A stretch of 64,000 nt of DNA, taken from positions 39,936 to 103,935 of the forward strand of contig NZ_ATXP01000010.1 in the NCBI RefSeq assembly GCF_000421745.1. The letters run 5' to 3'. Both the position numbers and the translations under genes were made by a program. This document shows, piece by piece, positions 15,717-24,518 of the stretch (the stretch's first letter is position 1; each line of letters starts with the position of its first letter). The notes below the pieces were generated by a model. That model did not search any database. It saw only the letters and a program-made list of their open reading frames with translations, and was not told the origin of the DNA. The stretch comes from Nesterenkonia alba DSM 19423. Its GTDB lineage: Bacteria > Actinomycetota > Actinomycetes > Actinomycetales > Micrococcaceae.

Positions 15717-16415
15717 TTAGGTGTTGGCTGGGTCGGTGCGACGGCGCCGGCCCAGCCGGCCGGTATGAAACAGGGCGACGACGACGCCGGCCACCGCCCC
15801 TGAGAGGTGCCCGGTCCAGGAGACCCCACTGTTGCCCACCGGCAGCATGCCAAAGAGCATGGACAGCCCGTAGAAGAAGGTGACGAACACGGCGAAGACG
15901 ATCGCCAGCAGCCGGCGCGAGAGGATGCCGTAGACCACCAGGAACGCGGCGAAACCGTAGATCACCCCGGAGGCGCCGATGTGTAACCCACCGGCAGTGC
16001 CGTCCGGTCGCAGGGTCCACGGGGTGCCGATGATCCACAGGATCAGCCCGGAGAGCAGCCAAATCATCACCATGATGGAGGGGAACCGCCGGGTCAACAG
16101 GGAAACCATCCCCCCGAGGACCAGCCAGGAGAAGGTGTTCCCCACAATGTGGCTGAAGCTCAGTGTGTGCACCAGCCCGCCGTGCAGCAACGGCATGAAG
16201 AGGACCCCACTGAGCCCATCGAGGCTGCGCGGACGCAACCCGAAGTTCACGTTGAGCCAGTTGCCGGTCAGGCCGTTGAGGATGAACACCAGCCACATCG
16301 CCGCCAGCGGGATCACCACCGGTAGGAATGTCCGCCAAAACGTGCGTTTCAAGTCCCCGCTGATGGAGCGCCAGTCGTCGTTGGGACTCTCGGGCGGCTG
16401 CAGGAAGGCGGACAT
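15717..16415 (-). CDS. Rhomboid family intramembrane serine protease
   Basis: 232 residues with about six membrane segments. The catalytic serine is in GASGVIYG near residue 129 and the catalytic histidine in GHLSGAVAG near 206. The early SHIVGNTFSW stretch (His and Asn near 68-72) corresponds to the HxxxN oxyanion region. It would cleave membrane proteins within the bilayer; substrates are unknown. ATG 16415 follows TACCCT by 6 bases on the minus strand, so the transcript looks leaderless. Divergent from fumC over about 110 bases. Confidence 0.88.
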   Translation of the reverse strand: MSAFLQPPESPNDDWRSISGDLKRTFWRTFLPVVIPLAAMWLVFILNGLTGNWLNVNFGLRPRSLDGLSGVLFMPLLHGGLVHTLSFSHIVGNTFSWLVLGGMVSLLTRRFPSIMVMIWLLSGLILWIIGTPWTLRPDGTAGGLHIGASGVIYGFAAFLVVYGILSRRLLAIVFAVFVTFFYGLSMLFGMLPVGNSGVSWTGHLSGAVAGVVVALFHTGRLGRRRRTDPANT

Positions 16416-16521
16416 GACACCAGGGTATCGGCCTCAGGGGAGCACCGAACCCTGAAACGTCCCTGATCTGTCCCGGATCGGCGTCGTCGTCACGTGTCTG
16501 TCATCTACGTGACCCTGTTCA

Positions 16522-16535
16522 TAGAATGAGGGCTA
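16522..16535 (+). promoter_or_regulatory. TAGAAT -10 box, leaderless fumC
   Basis: TAGAAT at 16522-16527 is followed after 7 bases by ATG 16535. The box itself contains part of an upstream in-frame ATG (16526), which therefore cannot be on the mRNA if this promoter is used. This decides the fumC start. Confidence 0.55.
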
Positions 16536-17956
16536 TGACTGAGACTTCAGCTGAGACCGAATACCGTATCGAGCGCGACACCATGGGTGAGGTAAAGGTG
16601 CCTGCCCATGCCCTCTACCGTGCCCAAACCCAGCGTGCGGTGGAGAACTTCCCGATCTCCGGCCGGACCCTGGAACGGGCTCACATTGAGGCGCTGGCCC
16701 GGGTGAAGAAAGCTGCGGCCAAGGCCAACGCTGAGCTCGGGGTACTCGACGCCGAACTGGCCGAGGCCATCGTCACCGCCGCCGAACAGGTGGAATCCGG
16801 GGAGCTCGACGAGCACTTCCCCGTCGATGTGTTCCAGACCGGCTCCGGGACCAGCTCCAATATGAACACCAACGAGGTGCTCGCCACGTTGGCCAACCAG
16901 TACCTCAAGCACAAGGGCGCCGAAGGGGAGGTCCACCCCAACGACCACGTCAACGCCTCCCAGTCCTCCAATGACGTCTTCCCCACCAGTGTGCATGTGG
17001 CCGCCACTGGTGCCCTCATCAACGATCTCAAACCCGCTCTGGCGTACCTGGCCGAGGCTCTTGAGGACAAAGCCGGTGAATTCGCCAGTATCGTGAAATC
17101 CGGGCGTACCCACTTAATGGACGCCACTCCGGTGACCCTGGGGCAGGAGTTCTCCGGATACGCCGCTCAGGTGCGCTACGGGATTGAACGCATCGATGCC
17201 GCCCTACCGCGGGTGGCGGAAGTTCCCCTGGGCGGTACCGCAGTTGGTACCGGCATCAACACCCCGTTGGGTTTCGCTGAGAAAGCCATCGCTCACCTGG
17301 CTGAAGACACCGGCCTGCCGTTGACCGAGGCCCGTGACCACTTTGAGGCCCAGGCCAACCGGGACGGGCTTGTTGAAGCCTCCGGGCAGCTGCGGACTAT
17401 CGCGTACTCGCTGATGAAGATCAACAACGACCTGCGCTGGATGGGCTCAGGTCCCAACACCGGGCTGGGCGAGCTGGCCATCCCCGACCTGCAGCCTGGT
17501 TCCTCCATCATGCCCGGCAAGGTCAACCCGGTGATCTGCGAGTCCGCGATCCAGGTCTGCGCCCAAGTCATCGGCAATGACACCACCGTGGCGCTGTCCT
17601 CCACCAACGGTGCCTTCGAGCTCAATGTGGGTATCCCTGTCATGGCGCAGAACCTGCTGGAATCCATCCGCCTGCTGACCAATACCTCCCGGGTCATGGC
17701 GGACAAGATGATTAAGGGACTCACCGCCAATGAGGAACGCTGCGCCTTCCTCGCCGGAGCATCCCCCTCGGTAGTGACGCCGCTGAACAAGTACATCGGA
17801 TACGAGGCGGCCGCTGAGATCGCCAAGCACGCGGTGAAGAATAAGAAGACCGTGCGTGACGCCGTCGTCGAACTCGGCTACCTGGAGCGTGGTGAACTGA
17901 CCGAAGAGCAGTTGGACAAAGCGCTCGACGTGATGGACATGACCCATCCCGGCTGA
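16535..17956 (+). CDS. fumC: Class II fumarate hydratase
   Basis: 473 residues. Hydrates fumarate to malate in the TCA cycle; iron-independent homotetramer. The superfamily signature [12 protein letters not shown] is near 316-327, and [14 protein letters not shown] near 104-117, [16 protein letters not shown] near 137-152 and [11 protein letters not shown] near 189-199 supply the active site built from three subunits. Length is standard. The start at 16535 is chosen from the -10 box position. The stop is followed after five bases by a long inverted repeat shared with the convergent Nudix gene. Confidence 0.95.
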   Translation: MTETSAETEYRIERDTMGEVKVPAHALYRAQTQRAVENFPISGRTLERAHIEALARVKKAAAKANAELGVLDAELAEAIVTAAEQVESGELDEHFPVDVFQTGSGTSSNMNTNEVLATLANQYLKHKGAEGEVHPNDHVNASQSSNDVFPTSVHVAATGALINDLKPALAYLAEALEDKAGEFASIVKSGRTHLMDATPVTLGQEFSGYAAQVRYGIERIDAALPRVAEVPLGGTAVGTGINTPLGFAEKAIAHLAEDTGLPLTEARDHFEAQANRDGLVEASGQLRTIAYSLMKINNDLRWMGSGPNTGLGELAIPDLQPGSSIMPGKVNPVICESAIQVCAQVIGNDTTVALSSTNGAFELNVGIPVMAQNLLESIRLLTNTSRVMADKMIKGLTANEERCAFLAGASPSVVTPLNKYIGYEAAAEIAKHAVKNKKTVRDAVVELGYLERGELTEEQLDKALDVMDMTHPG

Positions 17957-17961
17957 GTGCA

Positions 17962-18032
17962 GCTTTTTCATCACCTGATGTACACCGCCTCACGCGATCG
18001 CGTGATGAACCGTACATCAGGTGATGAAAAGC
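17962..18032. terminator. Long inverted repeat between fumC and Nudix, likely bidirectional terminator
   Basis: Arms 17962-17983 and 18012-18032 are complementary over 21 bp with a single bulged T. The 28-base spacer contains a second, perfect 16-base palindrome TCACGCGATCGCGTGA (17990-18005). The structure exactly fills the gap between the two stop codons (17956 and 18033). There is no T-run beyond the stems; the T and A runs lie inside the arm ends. Confidence 0.6.
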
Positions 18033-18524
18033 CTAGAAGCGAGTGGGGGCGTTGGTCTCCACAGCCCAGAGGATGCGTTCGCGGTGCTGGGAGGTGAACG
18101 GTTCGGGCAGGGCATCAACCGGGAACCAGCCGACCTCGGTGGACTCATCATCGCCGATGTGCGCCGCGCCGGAGACATACTCCATTTCAAAGGCGATGTC
18201 GACGAACTGGCACCGGTCGCCGTTGGGGTAGACCACGAGCCCGTGATCGGACACTGCGGTGACGCGCACGGGTCGCGCCTGGACCCCGGTCTCCTCGGCC
18301 ACTTCCCGCACTGCGGCCTGTGCGGGGGACTCGCCGGGTTCCATGATCCCAGAGGTGGCACCCCAGTCGCCGTTATCGGCCCGGCGCACCAACAGCACTT
18401 CCGCCGTGGGTAGACGGACCCCCTCAGTCTCGCGACGGAGCACCACGGCAGTCACTGCCGGCAGCAGCAGCTCTTTGGTTCCGATGTCGCGGCGTAGTTC
18501 TCTGATGAAATCCGGGGTAGCCAT
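18033..18524 (-). CDS. Nudix hydrolase
   Basis: 163 residues. The Nudix box is complete: GIMEPGESPAQAAVREVAEETGV near 62-84 with the metal-binding REVAEE. The domain is otherwise minimal, so the nucleoside diphosphate substrate cannot be told; the IGDDESTEVGWF stretch near 125-137 resembles NADH- or ADP-ribose-type members only loosely. ATG 18524 is preferred over an in-frame GTG at 18533 because TAGGGT lies 7 bases before it, giving a leaderless mRNA. Downstream of the prepilin peptidase gene on the same strand. Confidence 0.88.
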   Translation of the reverse strand: MATPDFIRELRRDIGTKELLLPAVTAVVLRRETEGVRLPTAEVLLVRRADNGDWGATSGIMEPGESPAQAAVREVAEETGVQARPVRVTAVSDHGLVVYPNGDRCQFVDIAFEMEYVSGAAHIGDDESTEVGWFPVDALPEPFTSQHRERILWAVETNAPTRF

Positions 18525-18576
18525 GCGTATCACCCTACGGGAGCAGGCGGGAGGCAGAACCGACCAGGGTGGTCGG

Positions 18577-19095
18577 TCAGGAGCCGAACACTAGCGCCAG
18601 GGCAGTGCCGAGGATGAGAAAGGGCCCGAACGGGATATTGGTCCGCCGCGAGGCCCGTCCGGTGAGCACCAACACCACTGCGGTCACCCCGCCGAGCACG
18701 AAAGAGAGCAACACTGCAGCGGCGAACGCCTCCCATCCCAGGAACCCGGCGTGCATCCCGAGCACGACGGCGAGTTTCGCATCCCCCATCCCCACCGACG
18801 GGGGATGCAACAGCCGGATCCCCAGGAAGAGCCCTCCCCAGATCAATCCCGCCAGCACCGCCCGGCCCAGTCCTGGTAAGTCACTGAGCAGCAGCGTGAC
18901 CAGCATGAGCAGCCCTGCGGTGATCCCCGCCCAGGGGTAGACGATTCGGTTGGGCAACCGATGCTCCTTGGCATCGATGAACGCCAAGGCGGTGCCGCAG
19001 ACCGCGAACACCGCCCCGCCGACGAGCAGGAGCAGACCAGCGGCGATCTGCGCCGGTGAACCTGAGGTAATGAGATCTCCGATGAGCGGAATCAC
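18577..19095 (-). CDS. Prepilin peptidase, A24 family
   Basis: 172 residues with about six hydrophobic segments and no N-terminal methylase domain. The two aspartates of A24 aspartic proteases are present in AFIDAKEHRLPN near 38-49 and in GMGDAKL near 102-108. It would process type IV prepilin-like or Tad/Flp pilin precursors at the membrane, though no pilin genes are in this window. The start is GTG 19095, with TAAGCT six bases upstream; GGAG within that spacing could also serve as a ribosome site. Confidence 0.85.
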   Translation of the reverse strand: MIPLIGDLITSGSPAQIAAGLLLLVGGAVFAVCGTALAFIDAKEHRLPNRIVYPWAGITAGLLMLVTLLLSDLPGLGRAVLAGLIWGGLFLGIRLLHPPSVGMGDAKLAVVLGMHAGFLGWEAFAAAVLLSFVLGGVTAVVLVLTGRASRRTNIPFGPFLILGTALALVFGS

Positions 19096-19211
19096 AGCTC
19101 CAGCTTAAAAACCCACATGCAGCGAGGAAAACCGACCCCGGCTCGCTTGTGGAAAACCACCCTGGTGTGCCGTCGGAGAGCACGACCCAAAAAGTTTAAG
19201 ACCCGCCGTGG

Positions 19212-19829
19212 TTACAGATCACCGATGGTGGTGACCGGATCCGCCCGGCCCTCAGCCAAACGGTAGGTCACCCCGACCACGGCGGTTCGTCCGGTCTCCA
19301 CCGCCTCGTGCAGCACCCGGGAATGGTTTGTCAGCCGAGCCGCAGTCTGCTTGACGTGCTCCTCCACGGTGAGGTTGACCTCCTCGATACCGGCCCGCTG
19401 GGCCGCCAAGACCGAAGGAAGGATCCGCTCCACCAGCCCGCGGACATAACCCTCCGGCATGTCACCGCTGCGAGCGGACTCCACCGCTGCGGTGACCGCG
19501 CCGCAGGAATCATGCCCCAGCACCACGATCAACGGAACACGCAGCGACTCCACACTGAATTCCAAAGACCCAAGTACGGCGTCGTCGATGACCTGCCCCG
19601 CGGTGCGCACCACGAACACATCACCTAACCCCACATCGAAGATGATCTCCGCGGCGAGCCGAGAATCCGAGCAGCCAAAGATCACCGCCATCGGGTTCTG
19701 CGACTCAGTCAACGACGAACGCCGCGCGGCGTTTTGGTTCGGGTGGGCCACATCGCCGGAGACAAACCGGGCGTTGCCTTCCCGCAGCAACTGCCAGGCT
19801 TCGGCTGGGGTGGGCTGTTTAGGGCTCAT
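19212..19829 (-). CDS. Beta-class carbonic anhydrase
   Basis: 205 residues. Interconverts carbon dioxide and bicarbonate, supplying bicarbonate to carboxylases. The zinc ligands and active-site pair are in FGCSDSR near 49-55 (Cys, Asp-Arg) and LGHDSCGAV near 103-111 (His, Cys). ATG 19829 overlaps the 3' end of the DUF4245 gene by 11 bases, so translation is coupled; no cleavable signal peptide is seen, so the enzyme is cytoplasmic. Confidence 0.92.
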   Translation of the reverse strand: MSPKQPTPAEAWQLLREGNARFVSGDVAHPNQNAARRSSLTESQNPMAVIFGCSDSRLAAEIIFDVGLGDVFVVRTAGQVIDDAVLGSLEFSVESLRVPLIVVLGHDSCGAVTAAVESARSGDMPEGYVRGLVERILPSVLAAQRAGIEEVNLTVEEHVKQTAARLTNHSRVLHEAVETGRTAVVGVTYRLAEGRADPVTTIGDL

Positions 19830-20565
19830 CGTGCTCGATCTCCTCCCCGATGGCAGCGATGATCGCCTCCATCGCCTGGTCGAACTCGCCGTCCTCGGCG
19901 TCCCCGCGCACCACCACAGTGGTGCCGTCGATGCTGTTTTCCTCTGCTTCCAGCACGTAGTAGCGTCGCCCGTCCTGTTCGCGCGTTTCGAACTGAAGCC
20001 CCTCGATCGTCGCCGACCCGGTGGTTGGTGCCTGCTCGGTTTCCTCATTGACCCAGGCGGGGTTGGCCTCATCGGTCTGCGCGAAGCCGATGAAGTCCAC
20101 CGCCTCAGTGGTGTACCCGACCTCCCAGACATCCACGCCGAACTCCGCGCGGGTCTCCCACCGAGCGTAATTGGCGGTCCAGCCCTCCGGCACATCGGGG
20201 GCGATGGGGGCGAACTCCGCAGCCGAAGCCGTCCACACCGCAGCCTCGTGGACGTCTTCGTCGCGCTGGAACTGGACATCGGGCTCGGGATTCATAAACC
20301 ACAGCACCGCGAGCAGTCCGGTCAGTACCGCCATGGTGAGGATCATCCCCATCATCGGGGTGGTCAGGCGCTTGGCCTGGGACTCGGTCAGCTGCACTTT
20401 CGGCTGCTCGTCCTCCGCGGGGCCGTCGGTGGCCTGCTGCGCTGCGGAATCACCCTGGGGGGCAGTGTTCTGCGTGGGTGTGGGGCGGCTCGCCACCTCG
20501 GCGTTCTCCGTCTGGGCAGGGTCAGTCTGCGGGGTGTCCGGGGTCTCAGTGGGCCTGTCTGTCAC
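19819..20565 (-). CDS. DUF4245 membrane-anchored protein
   Basis: 248 residues from GTG 20565; the reading continues upstream but without family-like sequence. A disordered Thr/Pro/Gln-rich cytoplasmic N-terminus of about 70 residues precedes one membrane helix near 85-105 (GMILTMAVLTGLLAVLWF), then an acidic extracytoplasmic domain with WTANYARWET and RRYYVLEAEENS, matching DUF4245 (PF14030). This family commonly neighbours glpX in Actinobacteria; its function is unknown. Overlaps the carbonic anhydrase start. Confidence 0.82.
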   Translation of the reverse strand: MTDRPTETPDTPQTDPAQTENAEVASRPTPTQNTAPQGDSAAQQATDGPAEDEQPKVQLTESQAKRLTTPMMGMILTMAVLTGLLAVLWFMNPEPDVQFQRDEDVHEAAVWTASAAEFAPIAPDVPEGWTANYARWETRAEFGVDVWEVGYTTEAVDFIGFAQTDEANPAWVNEETEQAPTTGSATIEGLQFETREQDGRRYYVLEAEENSIDGTTVVVRGDAEDGEFDQAMEAIIAAIGEEIEHDEP

Positions 20566-20685
20566 GGCAGCTATTCTCTCATCACCGCGCAGAACCCCGC
20601 CGCAGACCCCCGGGCGATATGCTGGCCCCAAGCCTGACGAGGATGTCGGGTTGGTATCCGAGACACGTGAGGGACTGCAGACCGC

Positions 20686-21720
20686 ATGACTGTTGAACAC
20701 GACGACTCCCAGGACTACGCCCACCTCAACCCCCGCCTGGCGGTGGGGGACGACGAGCCCGACCGCAACCTCGCCCTGGAGCTGGTGCGCGTGACCGAGG
20801 CGGCCTCCATCGCCGGTGGTGCCTGGGTCGGCCGCGGCGACAAGAACGGCGCCGACGGTGCCGCCGTGGACGCGATGCGCTCGCTACTGGACACCGTCAA
20901 CCTCAACGGGGTGGTCGTCATCGGGGAGGGGGAGAAGGATGAAGCCCCCATGCTGTACAACGGCGAACGCGTCGGAAACGGCACCGGTCCGGAGGCCGAC
21001 GTCGCCGTGGACCCCATCGACGGCACTCGCCTGACTGCCCTGGGCTACAACAACGCACTGGCTGTGTTGGCGGTGGCCGAGCGGGGATCCATGTTCGACC
21101 CCTCAGCGGTGTTCTACATGGAAAAGCTCGTCACCGGCCCCGAAGCCGCGGACATGGTGGATCTGCGCCTGCCGGTGAAGCAGAACCTGCACCTCATCGC
21201 CAAGGCGACGGGCAAACGGATCGACCAACTCAATGTGTGCGTGCTGGACCGACCCCGCCACTCCAAGCTGGTGGAGGAGATTCGAGAAGCCGGTGCCCGG
21301 ACCCGATTCATCATGGACGGCGACGTCGCTGGTGGGATCGCAGCGGCCCGGGAAGGTTCCGGGGTAGACGTGCTCATGGGCACTGGGGGAACTCCTGAAG
21401 GCATCGTCACCGCCTGCGCGATCCGCGCCATCGGGGGAGTCATCCAGGGGCGTCTGGCTCCCAAAGACGAACAGGAGCGTGAGCAGGCGGCAGAAGCCGG
21501 ACACGACGTCGACACGATCCTCAGAACCGAGGAACTCGTCACCTCAGACAACTGCTACTTCGCCGCCACGGGAATCACCGACGGCGATCTGTTGCGTGGG
21601 GTGCGATACCACGGGGACCGGGTGTTCACCCAGTCGATTGTCATGCGCGCCAAATCGGGCACCGTTCGCATCGTCGAGGCCGAGCACCAGGCCCGCAAAT
21701 GGGAAAGCTATACCCGCTAA
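20686..21720 (+). CDS. glpX: Class II fructose-1,6-bisphosphatase
   Basis: 344 residues. Removes the 1-phosphate of fructose 1,6-bisphosphate in gluconeogenesis. GlpX features: ASIAGGAWVGRGDKNGADGAA near 44-64, VVIGEGEKDEAPML near 82-95 and DVAVDPIDGTRLTA near 104-117 with metal-binding Asp/Glu, and VLMGTGGTPEGIV near 230-242. It is the usual sole FBPase of Actinobacteria. Divergent from the DUF4245 gene; a TATGCT -10-like element lies about 70 bases upstream. Confidence 0.95.
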   Translation: MTVEHDDSQDYAHLNPRLAVGDDEPDRNLALELVRVTEAASIAGGAWVGRGDKNGADGAAVDAMRSLLDTVNLNGVVVIGEGEKDEAPMLYNGERVGNGTGPEADVAVDPIDGTRLTALGYNNALAVLAVAERGSMFDPSAVFYMEKLVTGPEAADMVDLRLPVKQNLHLIAKATGKRIDQLNVCVLDRPRHSKLVEEIREAGARTRFIMDGDVAGGIAAAREGSGVDVLMGTGGTPEGIVTACAIRAIGGVIQGRLAPKDEQEREQAAEAGHDVDTILRTEELVTSDNCYFAATGITDGDLLRGVRYHGDRVFTQSIVMRAKSGTVRIVEAEHQARKWESYTR

Positions 21721-21839
21721 CGATCCACTCTGCTCCTACCCCTTGTGGGTGCTGACCTGGTGTTTCAGAATGGAAGAGGCACTGTGAGGTCCGTCTCACG
21801 GTCCAGCATCGGTCTGCCCGCAACGTCAGGAGAGAGGTC

Positions 21840-23057
21840 ATGACGAGCACCAACCGCATTGTCACGTACAAGGGTCCCGGGAAAGTCGACGTCGAGACGT
21901 ACGACTATCCGAAGCTGGAAATCCCGCAAGAGGTCGCTGACCACTTCGGCATCCCCACCAAGGCACCCCACGCGGTGATCCTCAAAGTCGTCACCACCAA
22001 TATCTGTGGCTCCGACCAGCACATGGTCCGTGGCCGCACCACAGCCCCAGAGGGTCAGACCCTGGGGCACGAGATCACCGGGGAAGTCGTCGAAGCCGGT
22101 GAAGACGTCCTCTTCGTCAAAGAAGGGGACATCTGTTCGGTGCCCTTCAACATCGCCTGCGGCCGGTGCCGGTTGTGTTTCGAAGGCAAAACTGGCATCT
22201 GTCTCAACGTCAACCCGGCCCGTGCCGGCGCCGCCTACGGTTACGTGGACATGGGCGGCTGGGTCGGCGGCCAGGCCCAGTACGTCATGGTGCCCTACGC
22301 TGACTTCAACCTGCTGCGCTTCCCCGACCGGGACCAGGCACTGGAGAAGATCCTGGATCTCACCATGCTCTCGGACATCTTCCCCACCGGCTACCACGGC
22401 GCCTACACCGCAGGGGTGACCACCGGCTCTACTGTCTACGTCGCCGGAGCCGGGCCAGTGGGACTGGCAGCTGCGCTTTCTGCCCAACTATTGGGAGCCT
22501 CCGTGGTGATGGTCGGGGACATGAACGCCGACCGGCTCAAGCAAGCCGAGAGCTTCGGCTGCGTGGGCATCGACCTCTCCACCGAGGGCGACCTTCCGGA
22601 CAAGATCGCTGAGATCACCGGGGAACCGGAGGTCGACGCTGCAGTCGACGCCGTCGGGTTCGAAGCCCGCGGCCACGGAGAATCAGCCGCAGAGAATCCA
22701 GCCACCGTGCTCAACGACTGTATGGAAGTCGGCCGGGCAGGTTCGGGTATCGGAATCCCCGGGCTCTACGTCACCGGAGACCCAGGAGCTCCCGACGACG
22801 CCGCCAAAGCAGGTCAGATCGGCATCAAATTCGGTCTCGGCTGGGCCAAGTCACAGTACATGGTGACCGGTCAATGCCCGGTCAAACAGTACAACCGGCA
22901 GCTGATGAACCTGATCCTCAGCGACAAGGCCCCCATCGCCAAGGCCGTTAACGCCCAGACCATCAGCCTTGATGAAGCCCCGGACGGTTACCAACAGTTC
23001 GACAGCGGGGCGGCGAAGAAATTCGTCATCGACCCCCACGGCATGGTCCCCGCCTGA
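21840..23057 (+). CDS. fdhA: Glutathione-independent formaldehyde dehydrogenase
   Basis: 405 residues, zinc-dependent medium-chain alcohol dehydrogenase fold. It resembles Pseudomonas putida FdhA, which oxidises formaldehyde to formate with tightly bound NAD. Catalytic zinc residues lie in NICGSDQHMVRGR near 55-67 and GHEITGEVVE near 77-86; structural zinc cysteines in CGRCRLCFEGKTGIC near 107-121; Rossmann motif VAGAGPVGLAAA near 201-212. The start has AGGAGAGAGG five bases upstream. It stands alone between glpX and a minus-strand nuclease. Mycothiol-dependent MscR would be the expected enzyme in this lineage, so this may be an additional route. Confidence 0.88.
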   Translation: MTSTNRIVTYKGPGKVDVETYDYPKLEIPQEVADHFGIPTKAPHAVILKVVTTNICGSDQHMVRGRTTAPEGQTLGHEITGEVVEAGEDVLFVKEGDICSVPFNIACGRCRLCFEGKTGICLNVNPARAGAAYGYVDMGGWVGGQAQYVMVPYADFNLLRFPDRDQALEKILDLTMLSDIFPTGYHGAYTAGVTTGSTVYVAGAGPVGLAAALSAQLLGASVVMVGDMNADRLKQAESFGCVGIDLSTEGDLPDKIAEITGEPEVDAAVDAVGFEARGHGESAAENPATVLNDCMEVGRAGSGIGIPGLYVTGDPGAPDDAAKAGQIGIKFGLGWAKSQYMVTGQCPVKQYNRQLMNLILSDKAPIAKAVNAQTISLDEAPDGYQQFDSGAAKKFVIDPHGMVPA

Positions 23058-23107
23058 GGTTTCCTCACACCACGAACGAGCCCATCAGAGGTCCCCTGCC
23101 GGTAGCT

Positions 23108-23953
23108 TCACACCGGTGGGGGACCCACAGGCCGTAACGCGGGGCCCGCCTCGGTGACCGCACGGGAATGTTCCCACACCTGCCGCAGGGCCCAGAACTT
23201 CCGCCAATGCGGACGCAGCACCTCGCTGCGGGCCTGCACCGCCGTCACCTCCGCCGACGAAATCCCCACCGCCAGCAGCATGACATCCTCCCGATGCGGC
23301 CACGACTCCCAGGTACCCGCATCAGCGTCAACGAGCACCTCCTCAGCACGCATCCCGGCGACCAACTGCATCACCACCGACTCATTGACTGGTTTACCCC
23401 GGCCATCCCGGGTCAGCCCACGGGTCTTGAAATCCACCAAGCACACCCGGCCGCCTATCTCAGCCACCAAATCCAAGGTGCCCGCATACCCCACCTGGTG
23501 ATTCCAGACGGTGACCTCGGCAGCCAGTGGTCGCACCCCATAGAGCTCCCACCACTGATCGAACCGATCCGCGAAGGCCGTCTCCCCGTGCTCCTGCAGT
23601 GCCGCGTACGCCCCATCCGGGTCAGCCTCAGCACGTCCCAATGAGGCCAAGGCCACCTGCTCGGCATACTCGTGTACACGATCCCCACGGGCTGCTGCAT
23701 CATCGCGAAAGCGCTCCGCCGCCGAGGCTGCGTTCCTGGCCAGTTTCCGCAGCCGATCCGGAGACCCCACACAGGCCGCCAACTGTGCATCCTCTGCCAG
23801 AGCAGTGGCCGCCATATGTCCCGCCCACCCGGAGAGGTCCCGGGACTCCTGCCCAATCACCGTGGTGATCGAGGGAACCTCAGGGGCCGACCCCGTCGAA
23901 CGGGAATACATCCGGCCGAATTCCGTGGCATGGGCGAGAGAAGGAGCAGTCAT
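23108..23953 (-). CDS. RecB-like PD-(D/E)XK nuclease family protein
   Basis: 281 residues from ATG 23953. The nuclease core is visible near 155-185: Glu in VTVWNHQ region, GTLDLVAEIGGRVCLVDFKTR with the Asp, Asp-x-Lys pair of the PD-(D/E)XK fold, then SVVMQLVAGM. The N-terminal half is helical (EDAQLAACVGSPDRLRKLARNAASAAERFRDDAAARGDRVHEYAEQ). Stand-alone proteins of this type are common in Actinobacteria and may be housekeeping or phage-derived; no partner helicase or CRISPR genes lie nearby, so a Cas4 role is not supported. Function unknown. Confidence 0.75.
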   Translation of the reverse strand: MTAPSLAHATEFGRMYSRSTGSAPEVPSITTVIGQESRDLSGWAGHMAATALAEDAQLAACVGSPDRLRKLARNAASAAERFRDDAAARGDRVHEYAEQVALASLGRAEADPDGAYAALQEHGETAFADRFDQWWELYGVRPLAAEVTVWNHQVGYAGTLDLVAEIGGRVCLVDFKTRGLTRDGRGKPVNESVVMQLVAGMRAEEVLVDADAGTWESWPHREDVMLLAVGISSAEVTAVQARSEVLRPHWRKFWALRQVWEHSRAVTEAGPALRPVGPPPV

Positions 23954-24003
23954 GACCCACCAGTGTGCCACGCACCCCAGAGACGACACCGAGCCCGCAT
24001 AGT

Positions 24004-24034
24004 TGGACGAGAGCCTCTCACCTGGGTTAAAGTG
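24004..24034 (+). promoter_or_regulatory. Putative promoter of the tRNA cluster
   Basis: TTGGAC (24004-24009) and TAAAGT (24029-24034) are separated by 19 bases, about 65 bases before the first tRNA-Gly. A second TATCCT -10-like element lies nearer to the tRNA. Confidence 0.35.
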
Positions 24035-24101
24035 TCATGTCGTCGAAACGCTCACCTGCAGGTGCCGCGAAAGCGGAAACCAGGGGAGTATCCTCGACAC
24101 T

Positions 24102-24175
24102 GCGGATGTAGCTCAGCTGGCTAGAGCATCACCTTGCCATGGTGAGGGTCGCGAGTTCGAATCTCGTCATCCGCT
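24102..24175 (+). tRNA. tRNA-Gly (GCC)
   Basis: Seven-base acceptor GCGGATG pairs with CATCCGC. The anticodon loop is TTGCCAT (anticodon GCC) on a TCACC/GGTGA stem, and the T-arm has GTTCGAATC. No CCA is encoded. First of four tRNAs in 24.1-24.6 kb. Confidence 0.95.
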
Positions 24176-24228
24176 CGCGAACGGAGTGAACTCAGCCCGC
24201 CCGTGGGTGAGGAGTTCGCTCACGTGAC

Positions 24229-24249
24229 GTGCGGGGCCTCGCCCCGCAC
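24229..24249 (+). terminator. Hairpin between tRNA-Gly and tRNA-Cys
   Basis: A perfect 9-bp stem GTGCGGGGC/GCCCCGCAC around the three-base loop CTC. It has no T-run; it may be a processing or termination structure. Confidence 0.4.
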
Positions 24250-24285
24250 CCCACCTCAGGGTGGGACCGGGAAGAACCCTAGTAT

Positions 24286-24356
24286 GGTGGGGTGGCCGAG
24301 TGGCGAGGCAGCGGCCTGCAAAGCCGTATACGCGGGTTCGATTCCCGTCCCCACCT
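24286..24356 (+). tRNA. tRNA-Cys (GCA)
   Basis: Acceptor GGTGGGG pairs with CCCCACC, the anticodon loop CTGCAAA gives GCA, and the T-arm has GGTTCGATTCC. The 71-base length fits tRNA-Cys. Confidence 0.95.
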
Positions 24357-24382
24357 CGCAGAAGCACGACCCAAAAGGTCAT

Positions 24383-24454
24383 GCGCGATTGGCGCAGTGG
24401 TAGCGCGCTTCCCTGACACGGAAGAGGTCACTGGTTCGAACCCAGTATCGCGCA
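24383..24454 (+). tRNA. tRNA-Val (GAC)
   Basis: Acceptor GCGCGAT pairs with ATCGCGC, the anticodon loop gives GAC, and the T-arm has GGTTCGAACCC. Its 3' end is part of a larger spacer hairpin reaching 24502. Confidence 0.95.
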
Positions 24455-24502
24455 CGAGTTCGGGAGATTTCTGCTCTCACATGAGAGCCGGAGGAACTCG
24501 TG
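24453..24502 (+). other. Nested hairpin in the tRNA-Val/tRNA-Gly spacer
   Basis: CACGAGTTC (24453-24461) pairs with GAACTCGTG (24494-24502), enclosing a second perfect stem GCTCTCA/TGAGAGC (24473-24488). It is probably a processing signal between co-transcribed tRNAs. Confidence 0.45.
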
Positions 24503-24518
24503 CTCACAACTGAAGAAT

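Noticed and set aside
23108..23953. RecB-like nuclease as Cas4 of a CRISPR system
   Set aside because: No repeat arrays or cas genes occur in the window and the cluster-binding cysteines of Cas4 are missing.
24280..24285. TAGTAT as a promoter -10 for tRNA-Cys
   Set aside because: It ends one base before the mature tRNA 5' end, so transcription would start inside the tRNA.
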